A DNA stretch of 64,000 nucleotides. Origin: Actinoplanes cyaneus (lineage in GTDB: Bacteria; Actinomycetota; Actinomycetes; Mycobacteriales; Micromonosporaceae). A program made the position numbers and the translations under genes. The notes under the pieces are model-generated. The model was not told the DNA's origin and made no database searches. It saw nothing but the letters and a program-made list of their open reading frames with translations. The DNA lies in NCBI RefSeq assembly GCF_016862095.1, contig NZ_BOMH01000007.1:372001-436000 (forward strand). Direction: 5' to 3'. Shown here in pieces: positions 7,381-14,753 of this stretch (position 1 is its first letter; every line of letters begins with the position of its first letter).

Positions 7381-8571
7381 CACCAGTTGATAGGTCAGGG
7401 CGCCGGCCGCGAAACCGAGACTCAGCAGCGCCGGCCAGCCGTTCAGCCACAGCAGCCCGCAGACGGCGGCGAACGCGGTCCCGGCCACCACCCGCGGCCA
7501 CCCGCGTGGCAGCAGTCGCAGCGCGGCGGCGGTGCCGATCACGTACACCAGGGTGAAACACCCCGTCACCAGCAGCGCCGACTGCGAGACGGAGAGCGGC
7601 AGCAACGCGCACCCGATGCTGGTCACCAGGATGAAGGTGAGGGAGCGGCGCCGGCCCCCGAACACCCGGGCCGGCAGCGCGCCGTCCCGGGCCAGCGCCA
7701 CTCCGAGTCTGCTGGCGCCCGCGAAGTACGCGTTCACCGCGCCCAGCGTCAGCACCACGGCGACGACCGCGGTGACTCCCCGGACCGGCCCGCCCAGCCC
7801 GATCGCCAGCAGGTCGGCGAGCGGCGCCCGGCTGCGCGCGAGGCCCGGCCCGAGCGCGAGCACGCTGACCGCGGCCACCGCGAGGTAGAGCACGCCGACC
7901 ACGGCGACCGCGAGCATCGTGGCCCGCGGCACGTCCCGGCGCGGGTCGCGGTACTCCGCCGACAGTGACGACAGCGCCTCCCACCCGGCGAACCCCCAGA
8001 CCAGGATGGCGGTGGCGGCGCCGACCCCGGACCAGCCGTGCGGCATGAACGGGGTGAGGTTCGACGTGTCCAGGTGCGGCAGCGCGGCCAGCACGGTCAG
8101 CACCAGCAGCAGCGCCAGGGTTCCGGTCAGCACCAGCTGGACCCGGCCGGAGATGCGAAGACCGAACCAGTTCATCGCGTACGCCGTGGCCACCACCCCG
8201 ACGAACGTCAGGAACTCGGTGACCTTGCCGCCGCCGAGCGCGTCCGCGACGTACCCGCCGGTGAACGCCGCGGCGACCGGCGCGCCGAGCGGCACCGCGA
8301 AGTAGAAGCACCAGCCCACGGCGGCGGCCGCGCGTCGTCCGAAGGCCATTCCGGCGTACGTCGACACCCCGCCGCCGTCCGGGTACCGCGCGCCGAGCGC
8401 CGCGAACGTCCAGGCCAGGGGCGCGGAGAGAACGATCAGTGCGAGCCACGCCAGCAGTGCGGCGGGTCCCGCGGCCGCGGCGGCCAGCGCCGGCATGGAG
8501 ATGAGGCCGGTGCCCAGCACGGCGCCGATCGAGAGCGCCGTGCCCTGAGCCACCGAGAGTCGAGCGGTCAT
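7246..8571 (-). CDS. APC-superfamily amino-acid permease or exporter (YjeH-like)
   Basis: This 441-residue protein has about twelve hydrophobic segments. The N-terminal SIGAVLGTGLISMPALAAAA and YPDGGGVSTYAGMAFG segments match the YjeH group, whose E. coli member exports methionine and branched-chain amino acids. It would act in the inner membrane, moving amino acids against a proton gradient. The polar C-terminal tail (about 45 residues after the last membrane segment) is encoded entirely in the part overlapping the convergent MocR gene. An ATG at 8571 begins just before the first membrane segment. Substrate and direction are inference. Confidence 0.82.
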   Translation of the reverse strand: MTARLSVAQGTALSIGAVLGTGLISMPALAAAAAGPAALLAWLALIVLSAPLAWTFAALGARYPDGGGVSTYAGMAFGRRAAAAVGWCFYFAVPLGAPVAAAFTGGYVADALGGGKVTEFLTFVGVVATAYAMNWFGLRISGRVQLVLTGTLALLLVLTVLAALPHLDTSNLTPFMPHGWSGVGAATAILVWGFAGWEALSSLSAEYRDPRRDVPRATMLAVAVVGVLYLAVAAVSVLALGPGLARSRAPLADLLAIGLGGPVRGVTAVVAVVLTLGAVNAYFAGASRLGVALARDGALPARVFGGRRRSLTFILVTSIGCALLPLSVSQSALLVTGCFTLVYVIGTAAALRLLPRGWPRVVAGTAFAAVCGLLWLNGWPALLSLGFAAGALTYQLVSEKIGQDRQALVEPRGIDRAEAENEAVPVAAVVGEIVEGQPERR

Positions 8572-8589
8572 GGGAAGAAACTAGAGGGC

Positions 8590-8639
8590 GATTGGTCCGT
8601 ACGTCCGAGCCAATCTGCGGTCTTGTGAAGGGGCCAATC
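8590..8639. promoter_or_regulatory. CCAATC/GATTGG repeats upstream of the permease
   Basis: GATTGG (8590-8595) is inverted relative to CCAATC at 8610-8615 and CCAATC at 8634-8639; the last two are direct repeats 24 bp apart. The layout resembles MocR operators and lies just upstream of the permease start, so the neighbouring MocR protein is a candidate regulator. Confidence 0.35.
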
Positions 8640-8640
8640 G

Positions 8641-9267
8641 TCAGAAGCCGAGCTTGGCCCCGCGCAGCCGCTCGGCCGTGGCCGGGTCGCCCTCGATCTC
8701 GACGCGGGCGGCGCGCTGCCGCCCGGAGAAGAAGATCGCCAGCTCACCCACGTCGCCGCTGATCCGCACGGCCGGCGCCGGGCCGGTCCGCACCGGCGGG
8801 AAGCCGTCGGGGACCACCTCGGCGACCACGCCCGCCCGGCGCAGCGCCATCCGCGAGGTGAGCTTGCCGCTGCGCCAGAGCGCGGCCTGGTGGCCGGCCG
8901 GCAGCGGGCGCGGCTCCCAGTCCGGTGTGACGCGGCGCACGTCCTCGTGGTGGATGAAGAACTCCATGGTGTTGATCACGCCGTCGGTGAGCGGGCTGCT
9001 GATCGGGCTCCACACCGGCGGCTGCCGCAGCTCGGCGATCAGTTCCGGGTACGGCATGGCGGCCTTGGCCAGGCGCACCCGCTCACCGTACGAGTGGAGC
9101 GCCGGGATGATCATCCCGGCGGAGGCGTCCGGCCGGCGTTCCCGGACGACGAGATGAGCGGCCAGATCCCGGGTGGTCCACCCGGTGCACAGCGTCGGCG
9201 CGTCCGGGCCCTCACGCAGCAGCAGGTCGGCGAGCAGCCGGCGTTCCTGGCGGGCGTAGTCGTTCAT
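8641..9267 (-). CDS. TIGR03085-type metal-binding protein (mycothiol maleylpyruvate isomerase-like)
   Basis: This 208-residue protein belongs to the actinobacterial DinB/MDMPI-like superfamily. It has an N-terminal helical bundle with WTTRDLAAHLVVRERRPDA (residues about 35-55) and FFIHHEDVRR (about 110), which together supply the histidine metal ligands of the family. The C-terminal part is a small alpha/beta domain. Relatives use a divalent metal and some use mycothiol, but no specific reaction is known for this subgroup. ATG 9267 is favoured over the upstream in-frame GTG because the family starts near this NDYARQERR segment. Confidence 0.8.
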   Translation of the reverse strand: MNDYARQERRLLADLLLREGPDAPTLCTGWTTRDLAAHLVVRERRPDASAGMIIPALHSYGERVRLAKAAMPYPELIAELRQPPVWSPISSPLTDGVINTMEFFIHHEDVRRVTPDWEPRPLPAGHQAALWRSGKLTSRMALRRAGVVAEVVPDGFPPVRTGPAPAVRISGDVGELAIFFSGRQRAARVEIEGDPATAERLRGAKLGF

Positions 9268-9394
9268 CGACCGATGGTATGCCACGGTGTAATCGTCGCC
9301 ACAGTGGTGAGAGTGTGGCGGGCGACCGCTCGTTCGGCAGGATGGTAACGGTAAGGCCGGATTCGCCGGTCAACACTTACCAGTCAGGTAGGAA

Positions 9395-11170
9395 ATGAGC
9401 AGCAGAGCCAGCCGCGACGTGCTGGGACGGGGTCTGCGGGTGCTCGGCCACGCGATCCGCACGGAACCACGGCTCTTCACCGTCGGCACCATCGGCAGCA
9501 GCCTGTTCGGGCTGCTCATCATCGCCAACTCGTACGTGGTGGGCTGGGTGATCGGCGACATCGTCGTGCCCGCCTTCGCCGCGCACCGGGCGAGCACCGC
9601 CGAGCTCGGCCTGGTCGCCGCGGCCTTCCTGGGCATCAGCGCCCTGCGCGTGGCCAGCATCTTCGGCCGCCGGCTCGGCGCCGGTTACATGCAGTTCCGG
9701 CTGCAGGCGCGCTATCGCAGCGCGGTGACCCGGCGTTACCTGTCGCTGCCGCCGGCCTGGCACCAGCGGCACGCCACCGGCACGCTGCTGTCGAACGCGA
9801 ACTCCGACGTCGAGGCGGCCTGGGGCCCGATCGCTCCGCTGCCGTTCGCGGTCGGCACTGTCGTGATGCTGATCGGCGCGCTGGTCTCGCTCTTCGCCAC
9901 CGACTGGGTCCTGGCCCTGGTCGGCGCCACGCTGTTCCCCGCGCTGTTCGGGTTGAACCTGGTCTACTCGCGCCGGATGTCGCCGCGCCAGATCCTCGTC
10001 CAGCAGAACCGGGCGAAGGTCAGCGCCGTCGCGCACGAGAGCTTCGACGGCGCGCTGGTCGTCAAGACGATGGGCCGGGAGGCCGACGAGTCCCGCCGCT
10101 TCGGCGTCTTCGTCGACGAGCTGCGCGACTCGCTGATCTCCGTGGGCCGGCTGCGCGGCCTGTTCGACCCGCTGATGGACAGCCTGCCCAGCCTCGGCAC
10201 GCTCGCCGTCCTGCTGCTCGGCGCCTGGCGGCTGCAGACTGGCGCGATCGGCGTGACCGAGCTGGTCAGCGTCTCGTTCCTGTTCACCGTGCTGGCGTTC
10301 CCGGTGCGGGCGATCGGCTGGGTCGTCGCCGAGCTCCCGCGCAGCGTGGCCGGCTGGGATCGGGTGCAGGCCGTGCTCGGCGCCGAGGGCGATCTCGCCT
10401 ACGGCGAGGGTTCGCTGACCGGTTCCGGCCCTGCCGAGTTGCGCTTCGAGCAGGTCGATTTCCGGTACGGCGACGGCCCCGAGGTCCTGCACGAGGTGAG
10501 TTTCACGGTGCCGGCCGGCAAGACGGTGGCGCTCGTCGGCGCGACCGGCTCCGGCAAGTCGACGATCGCCTCGCTCGCCGTGCGCCTGGTCGACCCGGAA
10601 TCCGGCAGCGTCGCGCTGGACGGGGTCAAACTGCCCGACCTGTCGCTGTCCGCCCTGGCCGGCGCGACCGCACTGGTCCCGCAGATCCCGTTCGTCTTCG
10701 ACGACACCGTCCGCGGCAACATCGCGCTGGACCGGCCCGGGGTGGACGACGACGCGGTCCGCGCGGCGATCACGCTGGCGCAGGCCGAGAGGTTCGTGGC
10801 CAACCTGCCCGAGGGGCTGGGCACCGCGGTCGGCGAGCGCGGCACCTCGCTCTCCGGCGGTCAGCGGCAGCGGCTCACCCTGGCCCGGGCGCTGGCCGGC
10901 ACGCCGCGACTGCTCGTGCTCGACGACGCGACCAGCGCCGTCGACCCGCGGGTGGAGGCGGCCATCCTCGGTGCGCTGCGCGGGGGCGACGCGGGCGCGT
11001 CGATCCTGGTCGTGGCGTACCGGCGGGCCACGATCGCCCTCGCCGACCAGGTGGTCTACCTGGAGCGCGGGCGGGTCGTGGCGACCGGGACGCATGCCGA
11101 GCTGATGACGTTCCATCGCGGCTATCAGGAGCTGGTCACGGCGTACGAGAAGGCGGAAGAGCTCCCATGA
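9395..11170 (+). CDS. ABC exporter half-transporter with degenerate nucleotide site
   Basis: This 591-residue protein has a six-helix membrane domain (about 1-320) and an ATPase domain. Walker A is GATGSGKST (about 383), the signature LSGGQRQ is intact (about 486), but Walker B reads LLVLDDATS, with Asp in place of the catalytic Glu. The H-loop histidine is also absent (VVAYRRAT, about 540). Such changes mark the non-catalytic half of a heterodimeric exporter. The partner overlaps it by ATGA. Substrates of such pairs are drugs, lipids or peptides; none can be assigned here. The ATG follows an AGGTAGGAA ribosome site. Confidence 0.88.
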   Translation: MSSRASRDVLGRGLRVLGHAIRTEPRLFTVGTIGSSLFGLLIIANSYVVGWVIGDIVVPAFAAHRASTAELGLVAAAFLGISALRVASIFGRRLGAGYMQFRLQARYRSAVTRRYLSLPPAWHQRHATGTLLSNANSDVEAAWGPIAPLPFAVGTVVMLIGALVSLFATDWVLALVGATLFPALFGLNLVYSRRMSPRQILVQQNRAKVSAVAHESFDGALVVKTMGREADESRRFGVFVDELRDSLISVGRLRGLFDPLMDSLPSLGTLAVLLLGAWRLQTGAIGVTELVSVSFLFTVLAFPVRAIGWVVAELPRSVAGWDRVQAVLGAEGDLAYGEGSLTGSGPAELRFEQVDFRYGDGPEVLHEVSFTVPAGKTVALVGATGSGKSTIASLAVRLVDPESGSVALDGVKLPDLSLSALAGATALVPQIPFVFDDTVRGNIALDRPGVDDDAVRAAITLAQAERFVANLPEGLGTAVGERGTSLSGGQRQRLTLARALAGTPRLLVLDDATSAVDPRVEAAILGALRGGDAGASILVVAYRRATIALADQVVYLERGRVVATGTHAELMTFHRGYQELVTAYEKAEELP

Positions 11171-12927
11171 GCGAAGGAACGCTGGCCACCGTCAAGCGTG
11201 GTCTGGCCCTGTCGCCGGAACTGCGGACCGGGCTGGGCGGCACGATCGTGCTCGCCATGCTGCAGATGGCCGGGCGGGTGGCCGTGCCGATCGCCGTGCA
11301 GCAGGGCATCGACCACGGCATCCGCGCGGCGGGCGGCCCCGACCTGGGCGTGGTCACCGAGATCGTCCTGTTCACGCTCTGCGCGCTGCTGATCTCGACA
11401 CTCTGTGGATACCTGATGACCCGGCGGCTCTTCACCGTCAGCGAGACCGCGCTGGCGGCGCTGCGCTCCCGGGCGTTCCGGCACATCCACGACCTGTCGA
11501 TGCTGCACCAGCAGTCCGAGCGGCGCGGCTCGATGGTGTCCCGGGTGACCAGCGACGTCGACCAGATCTCGCAGTTCCTGCAGTTCGGCGGGGTGCAGCT
11601 GCTGCTCGCCTCCGGGCAACTGCTGGTCTCGGCCGCGGTGATGTTCGTCTACTCCTGGCAGCTCGCGCTGGTCGTGCTCATCGCGTTCGGCCCGGCGGTC
11701 GGCGTGATCCGGCTGTTCCAGAAACGGCTGCGCGCCGTCTATCAGGCCTCCCGGGAACGGACCGGGGTGATGCTCGGCGCCATCGCGGAGAGTGTCGTCG
11801 GTGCGACGGTCATTCGCGCGTACGGGGTGTCCGGCCGCACCCAGCAGCGCCTCGACACGTCCATCGACGATCTGCGCGTCGCCCAGCAGAAGGCCCTGCG
11901 CACCAGCGTGACCAGTTTCTCCAGCGGCGAGATCGGGGCCGGGCTGGCCATGGCCGGTGTGGTCGTGGTCGGCGTCCTGCTCGGGGCCGGCGGCGACCTC
12001 ACCGTCGGGCAGCTCACCGCGTTCCTGTTCCTGGTGACGCTCTTCATCCAGCCCGTGCAGATCGCCACCGACATGCTCAACGAGGCGCAGAACGCGGTGG
12101 CCGGCTGGCGCCGGATCCTCGACGTGCTCGACGTCGAGCCGGATGTCGCCGACCCGGACGACCGGGGTGTGGCGCTGCCCGAGGGGCCGCTGTCGGTGTG
12201 CTTCGCCGACGTCTCGTTCCGCTACCCGGGCGGACCCGTCGTCCTGGCTGATGTCGATCTCGAACTGCCCGCCCGGCGCAAGTATGCGGTGGTGGGAGAG
12301 ACCGGCAGCGGGAAGACGACGTTCGCCAAGCTGCTCACCCGGCTGATGGATCCGGCCGCGGGCGAGGTGCTGCTCTCCGGGACGCCGCTGACGTCGGTGC
12401 GGTTCTCGTCGCTGCGCTCGCGGGTGGTGATGGTCCCGCAGGACGGCTTCCTGTTCGACGCCACCGTCGCGGAGAACATCCGCTTCGCCGAGCCGTCGCT
12501 CACCGGCGAGCAGCTGACGACCGCGTTCACCGAGCTCGGCCTCGCGGACTGGCTCGCCGGGCTGCCCGAGGGGCTGGACACCCCGGTCGGCGAGCGCGGC
12601 GAGGCGCTCAGCGTCGGGGAACGCCAGCTCGTGGCGCTGGTCCGGGCCTATGTGGCCGATCCCGACCTGCTCGTGCTCGACGAGGCGACCAGCGCGGTCG
12701 ACCCGGCCACCGAGGTGCGCCTGCAGCACGCGCTGGACCTGGTCACTCGCGGCCGGACGACGGTGGCGATCGCGCACCGGCTCTCCACCGCGCAGGCCGC
12801 GGACGAGGTGATCGTGGTGGACGCGGGCCGCGTCGTGCAACGCGGCCCGCACGCCCAGCTCGTCGCCGAGCTGGATTCCATCTACGCCAAGCTCTACGCC
12901 AGCTGGTTGGAACAGACGCAGGGCTAG
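11167..12927 (+). CDS. ABC exporter half-transporter, catalytic partner
   Basis: This 586-residue protein has a membrane domain (about 1-320) followed by an ATPase domain. Walker A is GETGSGKTT (about 377), Walker B LLVLDEATS with the catalytic Glu (about 500), and the H-loop IAHRLS (about 537). Its signature motif is degenerate, LSVGERQ instead of LSGGQ. This complements the upstream protein: the two degenerate halves form one inactive composite site and the two intact halves form one active site. It starts in the upstream stop codon (ATGA), implying translational coupling and a stable heterodimer. Confidence 0.88.
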   Translation: MSEGTLATVKRGLALSPELRTGLGGTIVLAMLQMAGRVAVPIAVQQGIDHGIRAAGGPDLGVVTEIVLFTLCALLISTLCGYLMTRRLFTVSETALAALRSRAFRHIHDLSMLHQQSERRGSMVSRVTSDVDQISQFLQFGGVQLLLASGQLLVSAAVMFVYSWQLALVVLIAFGPAVGVIRLFQKRLRAVYQASRERTGVMLGAIAESVVGATVIRAYGVSGRTQQRLDTSIDDLRVAQQKALRTSVTSFSSGEIGAGLAMAGVVVVGVLLGAGGDLTVGQLTAFLFLVTLFIQPVQIATDMLNEAQNAVAGWRRILDVLDVEPDVADPDDRGVALPEGPLSVCFADVSFRYPGGPVVLADVDLELPARRKYAVVGETGSGKTTFAKLLTRLMDPAAGEVLLSGTPLTSVRFSSLRSRVVMVPQDGFLFDATVAENIRFAEPSLTGEQLTTAFTELGLADWLAGLPEGLDTPVGERGEALSVGERQLVALVRAYVADPDLLVLDEATSAVDPATEVRLQHALDLVTRGRTTVAIAHRLSTAQAADEVIVVDAGRVVQRGPHAQLVAELDSIYAKLYASWLEQTQG

Positions 12928-12963
12928 CCGGATCCGCTTCTCATCGGAAGGTCGCCCTGGTAA

Positions 12964-13031
12964 CCGGTGAGATGGCAGGCGGCTTCCCGCAAACCCCGCG
13001 GGCGTCGAAAAGCCGCTTGCCATCTCACCGG
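12964..13031. terminator. Long hairpin between convergent genes
   Basis: CCGGTGAGATGGCA...GCGGCTT pairs with AAGCCGC...TGCCATCTCACCGG across about 24 bases. It lies between the ABC exporter operon and the minus-strand rpsD gene, so it may terminate both. Confidence 0.55.
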
Positions 13032-13037
13032 CGATCT

Positions 13038-13058
13038 CCGGGGGTGGCAGCCCCCGGG
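13038..13058 (-). terminator. Hairpin after rpsD
   Basis: CCGGGGG pairs with CCCCCGG around TGGCAG, 11 bp beyond the rpsD stop codon on the minus strand. Confidence 0.5.
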
Positions 13059-13068
13059 GTTCAGCGGG

Positions 13069-13677
13069 TCAGCGGGCGTAGTACTCGACGACGAGCTGCT
13101 CGTCGCAGAGCACCGGGACCTCAGTGCGCTGCGGCACCCGGATCACGGTGGTGCGCAGCTCCTCGAGGACCGTCGACAGGTACGGCGCGGTCGGCCCGTC
13201 GAGGTGGGCGCCGGTCGCCGCGATCTGGAACGGCGGCTTCTGCCGGCTCGTCTCCCTGACCTCGACGACCTGGCCCGGCTTGAGCTTGTAGCCCGGCCGG
13301 TCCACCTTCTTGCCGTCCACCGTGAAGTGACCGTGCACGACGAGCTGGCGGGCCTGGTAGATGGTGCGCGTGAAGCCGGCCCGGAAGACGGTCGCGTCGA
13401 GACGGCGCTCCAGCAGGGTGACCATGTTCTCGCCGGTCTTGCCCTCGGCCTGGTGCGCGGCCTCGTACGCGGCCCGCATCTGGACCTCGCTGATGTTGTA
13501 CTGGTGCCGCAGACGCTGCTTCTCCAGAAGACGGACCTGGTAGTCCGAGCTCTTGCGCCGGCCACGGCCGTGCACACCCGGCGGGAACGGCCGCCGCTCG
13601 AAGTACTTCACGCACTTGCGGGTCAGTGGGATGCCGAGCGCCCGGGAGAGCTTGGCTTTGGGTCGCGAGTTGTTCAC
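13069..13677 (-). CDS. rpsD: 30S ribosomal protein S4, cysteine-poor type
   Basis: This 202-residue protein starts as NNSRPKAKLSRALGIPLTRK and contains PPGVHGRGRR, the S4 RNA-binding domain (about 95-160, TIYQARQLVVHGHF) and the C-terminal EQLVVEYYAR. It organises the 5' domain of 16S rRNA in the small subunit. It has only one cysteine in the N-terminal region, so it lacks a zinc ribbon and resembles the stand-alone S4 of Streptomyces. It is monocistronic, not in the alpha operon; whether a second S4 gene exists elsewhere cannot be seen. The GTG at 13677 has AGGAG seven bases upstream. The divergent gap carries two iron boxes. Confidence 0.92.
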   Translation of the reverse strand: MNNSRPKAKLSRALGIPLTRKCVKYFERRPFPPGVHGRGRRKSSDYQVRLLEKQRLRHQYNISEVQMRAAYEAAHQAEGKTGENMVTLLERRLDATVFRAGFTRTIYQARQLVVHGHFTVDGKKVDRPGYKLKPGQVVEVRETSRQKPPFQIAATGAHLDGPTAPYLSTVLEELRTTVIRVPQRTEVPVLCDEQLVVEYYAR

Positions 13678-13691
13678 TCCGGATCTCCTGT

Positions 13692-13730
13692 TACGGTTAG
13701 CCTTGCCTAACTTAGGTAAGCCTAACCGGT
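13692..13730. promoter_or_regulatory. Two IdeR/DtxR-type iron boxes
   Basis: TTAGGTAAGCCTAACCGGT (13712-13730) matches the IdeR consensus TWAGGTWAGSCTWACCTWA at 16 of 19 positions. The reverse complement of 13692-13710 matches at 17 of 19. Together 13695-13727 form a near-perfect 33-bp dyad. The sites lie between the divergent rpsD and HugZ-like genes, so iron-loaded IdeR could repress both. Confidence 0.75.
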
Positions 13731-13747
13731 GCCCGGAGGTGCTCGTC

Positions 13748-14473
13748 ATGCAACCCAGTCCCGCCGAGATCGCGCGTACTCTCGCCGCCGGTCACCTGCC
13801 CGCCGTCGCCCACATCGCCTGCCACCCCGGGCCGCTCCCGGTGCGGCACGTGACCGACGCGCAGGGCCGTCCGCTGCTGCTCGTGCCCTCCGGCAGCACG
13901 CTCACCACGGCGCTGCGGCCGCAGCCGGGCAACGACGACGCCGCGCTCGTTCTCGACGTCCGGGACGTGCCGCCGATGTCCTCCTCACCCGCGATCGGCC
14001 GCGTGTGGGTGTCCGGCTGGGCCGCCCGGCTCACCGGCGACGAGGCGCGCGCCGCCGCGCTGGACTACGCCGACACCGACGCCTGCGGGGACCTGCTCGA
14101 CATCGGGGAGTCCCAGGCGCTGTACCGGATGGACGTGGCCGAGGTGCGCTTCGAACGCCACGAGAAGCTCGTCGAGATCGACCCGGACGACTACGCCGAG
14201 GCGTCGCCTGACCCGCTGCGCGCCGTCGAGTTCGACCTGATCGCGGACCTGGCCGATCACCACGTGGCCGAGATGAGCGACTACGTGCGCCGGCAGTTGG
14301 GCGCGGCCGCCCGTCCCGGCGACGAACCCCGGGTGGTCCGGCTGGACCGCTACGGCTTCCTGGTCCGGATGGGGTCACGCAGCGCGCGCCTCGCCTTCCC
14401 GCGGCCGGTCACCGACCGTCACGACCTCGCCCACCTGCTCCACCCCATCCTCTGCCGCAAGTGCGCCGCCTAG
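13748..14473 (+). CDS. HugZ-like haem/FMN-binding protein with DUF2470 domain
   Basis: This 241-residue protein has an N-terminal split-barrel flavin-reductase-like domain (residues about 15-140) and a C-terminal DUF2470 domain (about 150-235, FDLIADLADHHVAEMSDYVR and DRYGFLVRM). This two-domain form is found in HugZ haem oxygenases and in related proteins of unknown activity. Regulation by iron is suggested directly by two iron boxes upstream, fitting a role in haem iron use. The ATG at 13748 has GGAGGTG six bases upstream. Two cysteines (CRKC) lie near the C-terminus. Haem degradation is inference. Confidence 0.78.
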   Translation: MQPSPAEIARTLAAGHLPAVAHIACHPGPLPVRHVTDAQGRPLLLVPSGSTLTTALRPQPGNDDAALVLDVRDVPPMSSSPAIGRVWVSGWAARLTGDEARAAALDYADTDACGDLLDIGESQALYRMDVAEVRFERHEKLVEIDPDDYAEASPDPLRAVEFDLIADLADHHVAEMSDYVRRQLGAAARPGDEPRVVRLDRYGFLVRMGSRSARLAFPRPVTDRHDLAHLLHPILCRKCAA

Positions 14474-14499
14474 CGCCGGCCCGAGTCTTCGAATAGCCC

Positions 14500-14544
14500 G
14501 GGATCCCACCACTCACCTTCTGCCGCCGTCGGTGGTGGGATCCC
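14500..14544. terminator. Hairpin between convergent genes
   Basis: GGGATCCCACCAC pairs with GTGGTGGGATCCC across about 19 bases, 27 bp after the HugZ-like stop codon. Confidence 0.55.
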
Positions 14545-14586
14545 GTCAGCCTCACTCACCGGTGCCGCGGGGAGTGAGGCAGCGAA

Positions 14587-14622
14587 AAGGCGGGCAGCCC
14601 CGTGCCGGGGGCTGCCCGCCTT
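14587..14622. terminator. Bidirectional terminator hairpin
   Basis: AAGGCGGGCAGCCCC pairs with GGGGCTGCCCGCCTT around a six-base loop. It has A-rich sequence on one side and T-rich on the other, so it can act on either strand. Confidence 0.65.
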
Positions 14623-14635
14623 CTTGCGTGAGTCG

Positions 14636-14689
14636 CGGCTGGTGGTCAGGGGTGCTTGACGGCGTTGAAGCACCCGTGACGGCCACTCG
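14636..14689. repeat. Degenerate 55-bp palindrome, copy 4
   Basis: It starts CGGCTGG, but the right end is CCACTCG rather than CCAGCCG. The inner arms GTCAGGGGTGCTT and AAGCACCCGTGAC still pair. It lies between convergent genes like the other copies and resembles copy 2. Confidence 0.55.
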
Positions 14690-14706
14690 GAACCGGTGGC
14701 TTCTTG

Positions 14707-14747
14707 GGCGCAGGGGTGCTTCGCGGTTGGTGGAGCACCCCTGCGCC
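14707..14747. repeat. Hairpin related to palindrome copy 2
   Basis: GGCGCAGGGGTGCT pairs perfectly with AGCACCCCTGCGCC around 13 bases, six bases beyond the stop codon of the minus-strand gene. The CAGGGGTG core is shared with copies 2 and 4. It may serve as the terminator of that gene. Confidence 0.6.
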
Positions 14748-14753
14748 ATACGG

